This document shows positions 10,636 through 22,972 of a stretch of DNA of 64,000 bases, piece by piece. Source of the DNA: Buxus sempervirens (taxonomy: Eukaryota; Streptophyta; Magnoliopsida; Buxales; Buxaceae); the NCBI GenBank assembly GCA_947561395.2, contig OX387185.1:35134213-35198212 (forward strand). Direction: 5' to 3'. Position 1 is the first letter of the stretch, and each line of letters starts with the position of its first letter. A program made the position numbers and the translations under genes. The notes under the pieces are model-generated. The model saw nothing but the letters and a program-made list of their open reading frames with translations, was not told the DNA's origin and made no database searches.

Positions 10636-13136
10636 TGTAACGACCCCGGATCTAGGTTTATTTAACCACATAAACCCAAATCTGGTTCGTTAGGGAAAAT
10701 GGCCCAAACAACTATTCCAGACTTAAAACAAATTCATTTATTATATCAGAGTGCGGAAAATAAAAACATCTTTCAAGAAGCACGGAATTAAACCACAAAA
10801 ATAATCCATTAATATTTCATCTATAAAGTCTGGAAAGGGTTCAACTAAATAACATCCACCAAGGGTGTGGAATAAAGATATTAATAATCCTTCAAATGAC
10901 ATCAAAATCCTCAATTAAAATACTAAAGTTAATTCCTAAGAACATAAGTCTAAATATCTCTCCATGTCCTCTTGGACCTACACAGGAATGAAATAGTCTT
11001 CTTCCCGTTAATCAGAGTAATCCCCCGGAGTCTCTACCCCAGCAACGTCCTCTCTAGGAATATCTGAAAACAAAACCGATAAAACAATAATGTGAGAAAT
11101 AACATCTCAATAACCAGTCATGCAAATAGTTGACTATAATAAAATATGCAATGCTTAATCAGAATAATCACAATAAGATTCAAAATAACAATGAAATACA
11201 ATTTGTCTACCTCATGGGACCCATGAAATAGTATACCAGATAAAGAGAGTAGACATGTGCCAGTATGCTACCTAACCGAATTACGATGGACCAGCTGCCC
11301 TGCAGTCTGGCTATTCAACACCAATGGAAGAACCCAACCATGAGTTAGCATGTACGGTCCAACCAATCTAGGAGTGGGTAACGTAGCGACTGACCAATCC
11401 AGGAGCGGTACCATCCTCGAGATGATAGAATGCCTCAGACATAGAATTCAAACCCTTCTAATACACATTTCACTTACTAGCTATTCTATGGATCCATATA
11501 ACTGCTAAGCCCACTCAATAGTGAGAAAAACCAACCAGGTTAATGGACATACTTCTCAATAACACCCACCAAATATAGAACCTTATCTGTATAATCAAAT
11601 CCACCCATGTGGGGAAACAATAAATCAGGCACCAGCCTTATCACACCAGTGACCCAAAACCAAAATAGAATGCACCAAGTCATATGTCCAAAACTCTAGG
11701 TTTCAACCAGTCAATATGTCCCGAATGTGTATCGACTCCATAAATGCACAAAATACCTTCATATCACCCAAATACATGTGTATGAACTCACAAAACCAAC
11801 CTTGGTTAAAAGTAAAATCTTTTGGAACAATGAAATCAAGTAAAAGTGCCTCTTTAGAAACATTTACCCAAAATCTTTATAAAATTGAATTTTAAACATC
11901 CGCCAGCGCAAACAATTCCCAAATACCCCAATCTTGATGTTACATAGGTTAAAAATGGATAAAAACACTTCCGTAGTGAAAAACTAGGTTGAAAAGTAAA
12001 TTTCCAAAAATCTGACAGACTGGTCGCTCGAGCGGCCAAGGGCGCTTGATCGGCCTTCACAAAAGGTTGTTTCAGGGGAGGTCGCTCGAGCGACTGTTCT
12101 AGCAACAGTTCAATATGGGAAAAATCGCTCTTGGGTTTTGAATAAATACATAGGGCACTTGAGTGACTGCTCAGGCGGCCCGATATGTGAAAAATCCGTA
12201 ACTTTGCAAAATTCAGCAAAAATTGCACAACTCAATATTCATTGCATCAAAACCATTCTAAATTATTCTAAAACACTTTATAAAAATGCTAGAACAATTC
12301 CCAACCATTAAAACATCATAAATAATGAAAACAACGCATCAAATCACCGATTAACCATGTATATCGTCTAAACACGAATTTGTATTTTATGCAAGCGTCA
12401 AAGGGACTCCTTACCTATTTCTAGGACTTAAACCTTCTCTAAAAGCTCTCCAAAATCACTCCAACGAATTCCTATTCGATCACGTCAAGCCTCTCTCACT
12501 TCTGGATCAAAATCACGTCTTTAAGAACCAAAACACATCTAAACTTCCAAAACAGAAACCTTCTTATAGTTTGTTCTTACCTGGGGTTTTATGCACAAAA
12601 ATCTCCTTCTTCCTTCTTTAAAAACTGCTCCTACAAGTTGCCTAGGGTTAGGTTTGATCTTCGGGAAAAAGAGAGAGAAGTATAGAGGGAATAGAAGTGG
12701 GCGTGCGGCTGCTTCTATTTTCCTGTTTTGCTTTTAACGTGAATAACCCATGCATGGTCTAGGTTTATTTAATTTATTTAAAGTCTTTTACCAATTTTCC
12801 CCCTTCAGTAAGCCAAACCAATTAAACCATGAAACCTCAACCCAATTAAACCTTTGGGTCAACCCACTCTCTTTGGGTTTGACCAACTCCTTTAATTCCT
12901 TATTGTTTATCTTTTATTTTATTTATAATTAGTTCTTACTAATATAAACCATAGCACAAATAATTATTATATTAAAATAATACTTAGTCCATAATCATGA
13001 ACTCACCTTATATAGGCTCTCCTATCATCTCCGATTCATCTTGAACTCCTCCGGGTTGAACCAAAATCTCATCTCTTGCATATTATTAACCAATTAGTCT
13101 ATTTATTTATTTATTACTAAAATTTGGGATTTTACA
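10636..13136 (-). mobile_element. Solo LTR T1, imperfect TSD CAGCA/CAGAA
   Basis: A complete family T LTR of 2501 bp on the minus strand, starting TGTAAAATCCC (13136) and ending GATCCGGGGTCGTTACA (10636). Flanks are CAGCA (10631-10635) and CAGAA (13137-13141), four of five matching, so the insertion in X-c is old or the repeat has drifted. It contains the GC-rich palindrome cassette (12005-12185), a block around 11366-11432 also found in T3 and T5, a short hairpin, and a splice-acceptor-like TTTTCAG followed by the conserved mini-exon region (about 10978-11063). Closest relative here is T5. Tekay/Del-like is inferred from ends and size. Confidence 0.85.
12005..12185 (-). repeat. GC-rich palindrome cassette of T1 (GTCGCTCGAGCGAC type)
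   Basis: Several diverged copies of TCGCTCGAGCGAC and CGCTTGATCGGCC-like words. They form a local GC-rich island in an otherwise AT-rich LTR. The same type occurs in T3 and T5. Confidence 0.75.
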
Positions 13137-13559
13137 CAGAATGTCCTAAGTCTCAATGAGGTTATCTTTGCTTCTCATTGATTAATTGTTTGAACATGCA
13201 AATGGTGTGTCTAGTTAGACTTGGACATAGGCCAATCAGGCCACCTCCTTTCCTTTTCTCATAGAGGAAGGAGGGATGTCATGAGCACCAAAACAGGGAC
13301 ATAGGCCGAAGGTCCCTGTTTTATCCTCTGAGTTTCAACTCAAAGAGGGGGGAGCAAGGCCCCAAGCCATAAGCCCCCCTCTTTTGTTTGGTTTAAAATG
13401 AAATAGGTATAGGATTAGGGTAAATCCCCAATATCAGACCACTGTGGGCCTGCCTAGGGGTCCACAGAAGTCATGGTTACCCTAGAGAACCAGTAAACTC
13501 ATTCCCCTCTTTAATTTGCATTTTTATGTTTTTTTAAGCTTTCTCGAAAACTCAGTTCG

Positions 13560-13690
13560 GGCAAGCTAATATTTATTCATTGCAGAAATTAAATTTCGGC
13601 TATGCTTATTTTGAGTATGAGCGAAATTTAATTTTGGTCATGAACAAATATGGTTTGACCGAACTGTGTTTTCCGTCAAACCCAGAAAAT
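13560..13690 (+). repeat. Downstream palindrome cassette of X-c (same ACCGAAATT type)
   Basis: Three diverged palindromes with AAATTAAATTT-, AAATTTAATTT- and AACTGTGTTTT-type centres. Each is flanked by CCG-like and CGG-like triplets exactly eleven bases apart. They match the upstream cassette of the same LTR (5147-5392) although they lie near its other end. Confidence 0.75.
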
Positions 13691-15716
13691 ATTAAAAATA
13701 CAGATTTTTGGGTCTTTAATTATTTTTATCCCTTTTTCAATTAAACTAATTGATCCAGTAGGGTTTTGGGTCATCCCATAACCCAAGATGGGCCTTGGGC
13801 CCAAATTGAGGACCAGTGGGCCTTCCAACGGGCCCACCCATTCCAACCAACCCACTTTGATTAATTAAGCAATAATTAACTTAATTAAGGGTCATACCCT
13901 TTGAGGCCCAATTAAGGCCCACTTAAATAAGTGTTGGATAAAATACCTGGTTTGGCTGAGACATTGGGTGTGGGCCTATCGGGCCCCATCTGTTCTTTTA
14001 AAGAGAGCCTCCATTAAAAAAATTGAGAGAGGGAAGGGATCCACATCCCTCACCCACAAAAGCCTTAGGCTTTTAAGCCAAGCCTAGGAAATGGGCCCCA
14101 AGCCTGTTCCTAGCCCGTTTGGAATCAAATTAAAACTAAGATAATTAATCAAAGAGGAACCATTGTGAAGCCCATCTAAGGGGCCCACATATCATCCAGG
14201 CCCACTAAAGGCATAAAACTTAATTCTGACCTCTTTTAACCTTAACCAAAAATTAATCAAACTTAAACGTAAACCCTAAAGGGCCTTTTTTAGGTTTAGA
14301 TAAGGCCCATGAAAGGGACATGTGGGTTACACCTTAGTCCATCTAGGAGTCTGCGGGCCTTCCAATGGGGCCCGCTCAATCAAACCAAGATTACTTAAAT
14401 AAAGAAGATAAAATCAAATGAAAAGGGACCTACATTGCTTAAGTGGTCCCCACTTAGACCTAAAATAAAGAGTGCACATCGGATTAAGATAAGGTGAGGT
14501 AATCAAGTTGACTCTTAACCAGGATGACTCATGGGACCTGTCACTCGACGAGACAGACCAGGGTGTTTACGGACTTCCCTGAACTGTAACTGAGAGCTTA
14601 TTCGGAATCTTAAGCCGCATACCACCTAATAGAAAAACACTAGGCATCCAGGTGTCTGCCTGCACCCCATCAGGCAATGGTGACTCCCCATTTCTCAAAA
14701 GAGGCACGCACCCACGTGCAACTCGCGGATTGATGCGTACACACATATAACTTACTCATAACTACCTGAAGAATATGGTAATATAACTCATGTACATCCT
14801 GTGAGACATGGAAAATCACTCACATGATCTCTTGATCATCACATGGGATTCACCAAATTATGGAGTTGCCACCATTCAATTTGAGGTGTGAATGGACACC
14901 AAAGTGAGAATAAAAAGCAAAAATAGAGCTCAAGTAGCTCTAATTCATTGTTTATTCCAGAGATTGGATAAGGGGATTAGGTTATGAGTAGGGGAACGTG
15001 TTAGGCACCCCTATTCATCCACACAAGGTGGTTGCCATATGCTATTTATGCTTAATAATTGCTTGCACATAAATATCATTCAAAAGTATGTAATAAGAGA
15101 CAAACATACGTGTGATTCTCCCATATGAGTAGTGTTAGCACCTATTTTTGCACCCAAAAAATGAAGAAAATGAAAATTAGAATTGAAAAGTCAAACCCGG
15201 GCGGGTCAAAAAGTTGACTTTTTGGTTCAATGAAAATTGACCATCAAATTTCCTTTCATTGAAAAGAACATTCCGACACGGTTCCAACGCAACTGAGTTT
15301 GCTGGAATCGAAGCCCGGATGAGGAAGTTATGAGCTGGTCAAACTCTTGGGGGAGCAAAAGTTGACTTTTTGCTTGAACCCAATTCAGCTACCCACTTTG
15401 ATCCCAGTGGATAGAGGATTCCGAGCCGATTCTAACGACACTAAGTTTGCTGAAATCGGACATCGGATGGAAAAGTTATGGCTGGTCAAAGTTTCAAGAA
15501 AACTGCCTATGTGGCAAAACAGCAGAAAAAGGCAGAATAAATAAATATCAAAAAATTATAAAATAGGTGTTTATTAAAAATATCTAATTATTTAAATAAT
15601 ATTTTAATAAAAGAATTTAGATTTTTATATTAAAATAATGAAAAAATCGTAACATATCTTCTTTCAAAATCAAATTGGATAATGGATTTCATATCCAACA
15701 TTTTTAAAACGTGCTC

Positions 15717-15866
15717 GTCTGCATTTGAAATGCGGACAAGGCACGACCACACTTCAAATGTGGTTCTAAGCTTCTAGAAGATCGCCACGGGTCGCCAACG
15801 GCGAGAGCTGGCAGATTCGTGCGGATTTTGGCACATGGGCAATTCGTCCGCATTTAAAATGCGGAC
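15717..15866 (+). repeat. Upstream palindrome cassette of X-e (GTCCGCATTT type)
   Basis: Palindromes at 15717-15737, 15747-15763 and 15846-15866. The last is perfect: arms GTCCGCATTT and AAATGCGGAC around one A. All keep CCG (or CTG/CCA), eleven bases, CGG (or TGG). The cassette ends 14 bp before the TATA box. Confidence 0.9.
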
Positions 15867-15880
15867 ACGGAAAAAATGTC

Positions 15881-15889
15881 TATAAAAGG
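15881..15889 (+). promoter_or_regulatory. TATA box of LTR X-e
   Basis: TATAAAAGG, 14 bp downstream of the last palindrome. Confidence 0.65.
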
Positions 15890-17462
15890 TGGCCCCAGCC
15901 CCCATTGTAAAGGGTTGGTCTCCCCATCCTCTTCCCCATTCCTTCCTCACCTTGTCCCACTACCAACAAACCCCTCCATTGCTCCCCTACCACCAAGCTT
16001 TGTCCTATTGACCATTCTACCCTTCAAACCAACTTTCTTTGCCACTTTTCCCATCTTTTGGTCACCCGAAGACAAGGGGGAGGTCTCTTTCGAAGCTAAG
16101 GAAGGAACTGAAGTGCTGTCCACATCTCCCGAAGTACCACCACTCATCAGAACCGAAAGATAATAGCAAGGTAGTGCTCTCGGTAACTTTATATTTGACA
16201 TATGTGAAAAACTGATTGTTCTGGTAACTTTCATTTTAAACTCTCTTTTGACTTTGTCTTTGATATATTTTCTTTTTGCTAACTCGTTTGCTCTTCTTTT
16301 GCACACCATGAGAGACCCCATGGAAGGTGGGGATCTCTACATGAAAAGGGAGGAGAGTGGTTTTGTTAGGATTAAAAGCTGTCTAAGCTAAACACAATCC
16401 TCATCTGGGTTCGGTTGAATTATTTTGTTTGTTTATTAAAGAGGGGTCCGGTCCTCTTCATATTATCCCATGTACACTTAAATCATTTCTTCTACCCCTC
16501 TCCCTTCAAGTTGAGCAGGTTATTTGTTATTCCCATATGTGTTTGCAGGTTTGTAATATGTCTCACTCATATCCTTATTCATGCATGTAGGTGGTAGAGA
16601 TACAAGGAGCACATACACACGTGGTTTAACTTCCTTACATCCACTTTATTTTTAACAAGAACATGACACACTGGTTTATAATACACCTTGAGAATATTCA
16701 AGATTTGTCTCACTTTTTTTTGCTTGTTTATTGTAGATGATGGTATATTTCCTATTACAACACACAAGCATACACTTTTAGATCTTATTATCATCAATGT
16801 TTTCAACTTGTTTTTTTAGTGTATACTTTGTTTTCTGCAAATTTCTTACAATATGTGAGTATTTGATTACCCAATAAGTTAAGAGTTTCATCCTCCCTTT
16901 TACCTACTCGTACATGTTTTATTTTGAGTTATCCTTTAAATGTTTTCAACTCTTTACTTGAATCATGTTTTTGATTTCTTGACTAGTTCTTCTCATTTTC
17001 TAGTAGAAAAGATTTCATGTCATTATTTTCATGCATGGTTGTGTGCTCATTTAGTTCTTATAATGGTTGGTTAAAGCATACTTGAATGGCTTGGGAAAGT
17101 GGGGTGCTTGGAGCTTAAACTAAACATTTAAGCAATTCTGAGAAAGAACTGGAGGCCACAAAAGCTGGCGGACACGCCCGAGGAGCAGGTGAACCAGATC
17201 TGATTGTCGCCGCGACTGTTAGCACCCCATTTTTGCACTATAAAATTGCCCAAGAAGCATATCTTAAATCGGCATATATGTGGGCACGTAAATCGAGGTT
17301 TTTATAGTGGACCCGTCTTTTTGAAATAACAAGGCCATAATAAAGAGAATTTTGAGCCGATTCTGATGCACCAAACCGTGCTCAAATCGGATCTCAAATG
17401 GCTAAGTTATGAATAAAAGAAATAAAGGGTAGTTTGCGGATTTTTACAAAAAATTGGATGCC

Positions 17463-17500
17463 ACATGGCAGCCACATGTACGCCATGGTGGCTGCCATGT
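17463..17500 (+). repeat. 38-bp hairpin of X-f
   Basis: Perfect 13-bp arms ACATGGCAGCCAC and GTGGCTGCCATGT around a 12-base centre. It lies about 390 bp upstream of the TATA box, where other X LTRs carry CCG-N11-CGG palindromes. It does not have that spacing. Confidence 0.85.
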
Positions 17501-17886
17501 AACCAATGATAAATTAAAATTTTGTGGGGTTGTTTTAGTAAATAAGTAAGTTTCCTAATGGGGTTTCTTATGCACATAAATAACAAAGTTAATAAAAGTT
17601 TAAGATTAAAAAAATAATAATAATAAAAATAAACAAAGAGAAATGAGTTGGACGAATTGGTCCAACTCATATCTTCTTGAGATATTGAGACAAAGCTTAA
17701 AAAATATATATATAAACCTAATAAAAATGTGGGACAAAATAGACTTTGACCAAACCTAATTGAATGAGGGTGTTTAAGAGAGGAAGAGGAAGGGTTAGTT
17801 GTTTAAGAGAGGAAGAGTAAGGGTTAAGGGTTTAAGAGAGGAAGAGGAAATGTTAGGGGTTAAGAAGTTGAAGGGGTGGGAATCCT

Positions 17887-17897
17887 CTATAAAAAGG
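17887..17897 (+). promoter_or_regulatory. TATA box of LTR X-f
   Basis: CTATAAAAAGG. A purine-rich leader with two direct repeats of AAGTAAGAGAGTTCTTTG follows, then a donor-like ACAG^GTGAGT. Confidence 0.65.
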
Positions 17898-18347
17898 CTT
17901 GAAGTTGGGAACAAAAAGGGGAGGAGAAAAAGTAAGAGAGTTCTTTGAAAAAAAAAAGAGAGCAAGTAAGAGAGTTCTTTGAAAGAAAAAGTAGCAAGTA
18001 GGAAGAAGTGGAGAAAAGAAGAGGGACGTCTACTAGCAAGGAGGGAGAAAGGAAAACTGCTGTTCACGACACACCAAGGTTCCAAGACTTGATTTGAAGT
18101 GTCAATCTATAACAGGTGAGTCATTTGTTTAATACATTGTATGAGACCTCTCTTTCATTACAATTTTTGAGATAAGATTACATGATTGGTGAGAGACATG
18201 TATATATGTTTGATGGCTTTGGGTAATTTTATCATGTTAAAAAAAAAAAGATAAAGATGTAAAGTTTTGAGTTTTTTTTTTCTGCATTAGGTTTGCACTT
18301 GTTTTCCAGATAAACCAATTTTTTTCACCTAGTTCTAGTTTGATTCA

Positions 18348-21339
18348 TGTAAAACCCCGAATTTTTGCCTAATAACTAAATAAATAATAAATAAAAGAAA
18401 ACATGAGTTAAGTCGTAGTTAAAATAAAAAGTGAAGATTTAGAGGATAATTAATTCGAATAAGTCAAAAGTTGTAAATAAAGAAAGAATCTTAATGAAAT
18501 TAGCCTAAAAGAGTAAAAAGGGTATTTTGGTAATTTTCAGAAAAGGGTAATTAATAAATAGATCATTAAATAATAAATAGAATTATAAGATAGAATAAAA
18601 TAATTTATTTTGACAATTTAGAAATTAAAAGAAATTAATAAAAGCCTAAAAGTGGGAAAAAGGGTAATTAGGAGATTTCACGTCTTAATTTGGAGAAAAT
18701 AAGGTTTTAGGTGATATTAAAGTTTAATTAAATATTATGCACGAAAATATGTTGTAAATAGGAGTTTAGATGATAAGAGATTAAATTATTTGTGTTTAAG
18801 TAGAAAAATAAAAGGTGGAGAAAAAGTAGGAATTAATTAGAATGGGTTAGACTTTAATTAGACCATGGTTGGGTTAGCCCAAATTAAAGTAGTCTATTAG
18901 GGTTGGTTTAGGACTTCTAAAGCTTAATATAAATAGGAGATTAAGGTAAGGCAAGAGAGAATTTTCGTGGGTTTAGTATTGAGAGAAAAGAGGGAGAGAA
19001 AGGAAGGAGGTTGCTACTGGAGGTGTATGACCATCCATCATCAAAACATGATCGAGGAAAATCCGTGCCGTGGATCGCTGTCAAATTTGGGGGTTTTGTT
19101 CATGAATGAGGGAACTACAATGTGTACGGTGGAGATTCGAATTGGGAGACTCTAGCTTGGTGCGTTTGGGAGCAAAAGTAAGGTCCAGAATTAGAAGCTT
19201 CAATGGAAGAAAGATTTTAGCGTATAAGGCAAGTAGTAACCATTGGAAAACTGGAGGAATTGCATGATTTCATTTTCTATGATTTAGTATGGTTTGAACG
19301 GATAAATCGGAATTGGATTTACATGGAATCAAAGGATTTATATTTTAGAGCTTGGTATGCTTGTATGATTTGTTAAAGTAATGAAAAAAACTTGGTTTGA
19401 TCATGCAAATAATCGTAAGATGATGTTTAATTAATAAGAATTAACCTAGAAGGCTTTAGATATGTTTTAGAATGTTAGTAGATTAATTTAGACCAAGGGA
19501 ACATATAGCAAAAGCCTAAAAATCCAAACTTTGCAAATCTGGGAATTTCTGTTAAAAATTGCACGAGCGCCTAGAATCGCCTAGCCCTGGAGAGGTAGGC
19601 GCTCCATGCAGAAAATTCAGGTTTTAGGTATTTTTGGAATCCGAATAAATCTCTAATAATTTTTCTAGTATCTTAACTATTCTAACATCTTTATGAAGGC
19701 CTAATTGAGGTATAGAAGTTATAAAAATTAAATTTGATGAGCATCCAAATTTTTAATGTCTTAATGGTAAGATAGTGTATGAAGAGGCCTAAACAATGGG
19801 AATAATGCTAGAAATAATATACCTGGTATTTATAGCTTATAAACATCTTCTAAACTGTATTTTAGGTCTGTAGGACATGCTGGAGAATAAAAATACAGAA
19901 AACCTAAATAGAAACTATCTTAGGTGTGAAGATAGGAAATTGGATTCTAACAAAGGGATTAATTAAGGGAAACTCTAAGTAAGATTAGATTTACTTTATT
20001 TGGGCTTTCAATATGAATGTTGGTTTCTGGAATTGCATAAACTCTGATTTCTATCGAATTTATGATACATGAGCTTTATTGTGAATATAATTAAGAAATT
20101 GCATATGTAATTCTGAAAAAGGCTTTATTTGGATTATTAAGGATTGAATCATGGTTTACCCTTGGAATGTAATACTTTGGTATGGATTGGTATGTGGTAT
20201 GATGTTGTTCACTTTACTTTTACAATTGGGTGATAGGGCTTATGTGGTTGAGTTAATACTAGCTTTTACGGCAGAGATGGGTAATCCTCTGTGTAGAGAT
20301 GTGTTATCCTTTACGGGTAAAGTGTGTATGCCTCCTACAATAGCGTGTCCTCTCGTATGTGGTTTTATCGTGGTTTGTGTCAGTGGGCTTAGCTTTATAT
20401 GGATCCATAGTTTTGGCTGGTTAGCTAAGTGGTATTTAGTTTGGGTTAAGATACTCCTATATGCGAGCGTGCTTCCCTTGCAAGTTAGTTTGCTCTGGGA
20501 AGGTCCTATGTCTAGAGGGACACCCCGGTGCGCCGCTGGTGATTCCCTGTACATGTGGATAAGCGACCATCTCCATGTATTGATTCTGGTGCTGCATACT
20601 GGTGGTACATGCCAACTCTATTGAGTTCGTGCGTAATAAGTCGGTGACTACGGCTCTTGTCTATAGTTGCGCTGCATGGGGCTTGAGTATCATTAAGTAG
20701 CACGGCCCCTAAGCCGCACGGTGGTATAGTAGTTAATTGAGTGTCATCTCAAATACTTATCATCTTTGTGAGTCCTGCAATGGCATGTGTTTTATCGCTT
20801 TGTTGGTTTTACCCCGTTAACATCCAATTGCTGTATTTATACATTATTATCTGTTTCATCGCTTTATTTGGAATTGCCATGGATAACTTGGATTTATTGT
20901 CTTATCATTGAATAATCGAATACCTCATGACTATTTGCTTACATTGGACTGTTTCTAATTGCATGCACCTATTACTTGCTGAGATGTAAATCTCACTCCG
21001 TTTTCGCCTATTTTTCAGGTTGCTTGGAGAGATCATGAAAATCGGGTTTTAATTTGATGGGTAGAATTGTAATTGGTATTAATGGCACATGGTGATTAGA
21101 TAAACTTTATTGTAAACTGAATTGATATTATTGAATAAAGAATTGTTTTATTGGCCACCATAACTCTGATGTAATTAATTATTAAATTTTAAAATTATTG
21201 TGAATCTTGGTTTGTATCTGACCCCAGCTTCGTGGTAACACCTCGAGTTTGGTTGTTGAACTGGACTTGGGTTGTTACAGTAGCGAACCGAGTTCGGGTT
21301 GGGTGCCGGTTTGCACTGACCCGGGTTCGGGGTGTTACA
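18348..21339 (+). mobile_element. Solo LTR T2, TSD ATTCA
   Basis: A complete family T LTR of 2992 bp on the plus strand, TGTAAAACCCCG (18348) to GTTCGGGGTGTTACA (21339). Perfect ATTCA repeats flank it (18343-18347, 21340-21344). It is inserted in X-f. TATA-like AATATAAATAGG lies near 18925. The GC-rich cassette is short (19560-19615, GAGCGCCTAGAATCGCC). The last 110 bp contain a second internal copy of a terminus-like GGTTGTTACAG, a feature shared with T12 and T9. A block at about 20450-20620 is nearly the same as T12 48440-48640 in reverse. Confidence 0.9.
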
Positions 21340-22254
21340 ATTCAAGTCTGGAGTCCTTCATGAGATTTGTGGTATTTTTATTTTAGTTTAATCTAAAAAT
21401 ATGCTCTAGACCCTACACTATGAGTAGGTATTTTATTTTTAATTTTCTTTGGTTCAGATTTTCAATTGGAAATGTAATAGTAAATTTTGGAGCTTCATAT
21501 CTCTTAAATGAAAATAAATTTTTGAAAACTGCTATAGGTTATTTTAGTGCTTAAAGTCATGATTCTAAGGAATCAAATTTTGCACAATTTGGTTAAGAAT
21601 TGAGTGAGATATGAATCTTTGAATGTGGATAGTGCAGTAATTCAAGTTGTTTCATTTTTTTGTTTCGTTTGTAAATTAGTAATTAGGCCATGGTTAAAAG
21701 TAGTTTAGGTGGTCTCATTTTCTTGCCTTGTAAATTGGTAATTAGTTAATCTTGCATGATAAAAACAATAGAAAACAAAACAAAACAAAAATAATAAATA
21801 ATAAGAAAGGGAAAAAGCAAATGAAACAAGCATTGAAGCGATGATTCTTTCTTGTGGTTGAAAATGTTTCTTCTTTTGTCTCTTGTGATTTTATTTTATT
21901 TTTGCTCTTGTTTTGTTTTCTTACTACATGAGATGTACATAGTGGTCCTCCATCTCCCAATGTAGATATGTTAGTATTAGAATTTGTTAAAAATAAAAAT
22001 AATAAATAAGAGAGCCCATTAAATATCCAACTAATTTAAAGGAACCCATTTCGGTGGGACAAACTAGGGTTTTCAAGGACATCCCTGGGTCGTAATCAGG
22101 TCACTTATCTAGAATCACTGGTTCAGACCAAAAGTCAACAAGGTGTCTACCTGCACCATTTCAGGTAGTGGTGACTCCATAAAACATGTAACACGCTTTT
22201 TCAGCGCACCCGAGATGCGCACAGCGACCATTTTCGAAAACCGAGCCGAACCAC

Positions 22255-22305
22255 ATTTGAAAGGCGATTTAGCCTAGACCGCATTCCAAATGCAGTCAAA
22301 TTTTG
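22255..22305 (+). repeat. Downstream palindrome of X-e (same GTCCGCATTT type)
   Basis: A diverged palindrome with half-sites GACCGCATT and AAATGCAGTC, plus AACCACATTTGAAAGG just before it. The first keeps CCG, eleven bases, CAG. It matches the upstream cassette of the same LTR (15717-15866). Confidence 0.65.
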
Positions 22306-22972
22306 TAATTAAATAAAAAACTGATTTCTGGACCCGGTTGGACCCAATCTAACCCAATTTGCCATATATGCACCAATTGGGCTTCGTGGGTCAACCCAAG
22401 CCTGTTTTGAGACTGTGGGCCCGTTCGGGTCCACCAAGGCTTTATGGGCCTTCCAACGGGGCCCACTACCAGTCCAGCCCAAACTAAGGCCTATTTTCAA
22501 ATGGGCCAAAGGCCACCTGTTTAACCGCCCTTGGGCTAAGTCCAAGCCCATTGGGTCCTAAAAACCTTAACCAATTTAATTATCATGTTTTTAACTAACT
22601 CCTAAACCAAAGCAAACCAAATCCAATAAGGGTTACCCAATAACCCTACTAGGCCATGGGTTCAAGCCCAGCTTGGCATCCGACGGGTCTTCCAATGGGG
22701 CTTGTCCCTGACCAACTTTACCAAAAAGGATAAAAAGATAAAATCAAAATAAAAGGGATCTACACCTTCAAATGGTCCCTACTAGACTTAACCAAAATAC
22801 ATGCTGGAATAGGACAAGGTGAGAAGTTGACTCAAAACCAGGGAGACCTGAGGGACTCGTCGAACCGACGGGGCGGGCTGGGGTGTCTTCGGACTTCCCC
22901 GGACATAACCGAGAACTTATCCAGATCTCTAATAATCCGCATATCAAAAAAGTTAGACCCGGTTAGGCAACC

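Larger units (their letters stand above)
4954..14741 (+). mobile_element. LTR X-c, 5' incomplete, hosting X-b and T1
   Basis: Family X LTR on the plus strand. It starts at the Y-2 junction with an AT-rich stretch that in X-e lies just before the palindromes, so roughly the first 400-600 bp are missing. It then has a palindrome cassette (5147-5392), TATA (5402-5410) and a donor-like GAAG^GTAAGC near 5680. X-b (TSD AAGAG) and T1 interrupt it; without them it is about 2.97 kb. A second palindrome cassette lies at 13560-13690. After a TGGGCC-rich region come GGTGTCTGCCTGCA (about 14660), a TGG(C/T)GACTCC element and the terminus at about 14741 (plus or minus a few bases in a CA run). Confidence 0.75.
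17217..22223 (+). mobile_element. Solo LTR X-f, TSD GCGAC, hosting T2
   Basis: Family X LTR on the plus strand, starting TGTTAGCACC (17217) and ending GATGCGCACA (22223). Perfect GCGAC repeats flank it (17212-17216, 22224-22228). It is inserted in X-e. Removing T2 leaves about 2.0 kb, the shortest X copy. It has a long hairpin (17463-17500) in place of the usual CCG-N11-CGG array, TATA at 17887-17897, a donor-like AG^GTGAGT near 18115, and TGGTGACTCCA (22169-22179) 44 bp before its end. Confidence 0.88.

Noticed and set aside
14690-14871. Pairs of TGGCGACTC-like sites facing each other (around 14690/14866 and 26335/26483), first read as head-to-head LTRs with primer sites in a short internal region
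   Set aside because: Once the TSD-flanked units were found (AGTAG, GTCAC, CATCC, and so on), the sites fall inside separate LTRs nested in opposite orientation. No shared internal region remains between them.
15947-16321. 124-codon minus-strand frame in the X-e leader
   Set aside because: Antisense to a CT-rich LTR leader, no recognisable domain, not open in other X copies.
20151-20624. 157-codon open frame in T2
   Set aside because: Lies in a non-coding LTR block also present in T12, where it is not kept open. Hydrophobic composition follows from T- and G-rich DNA.
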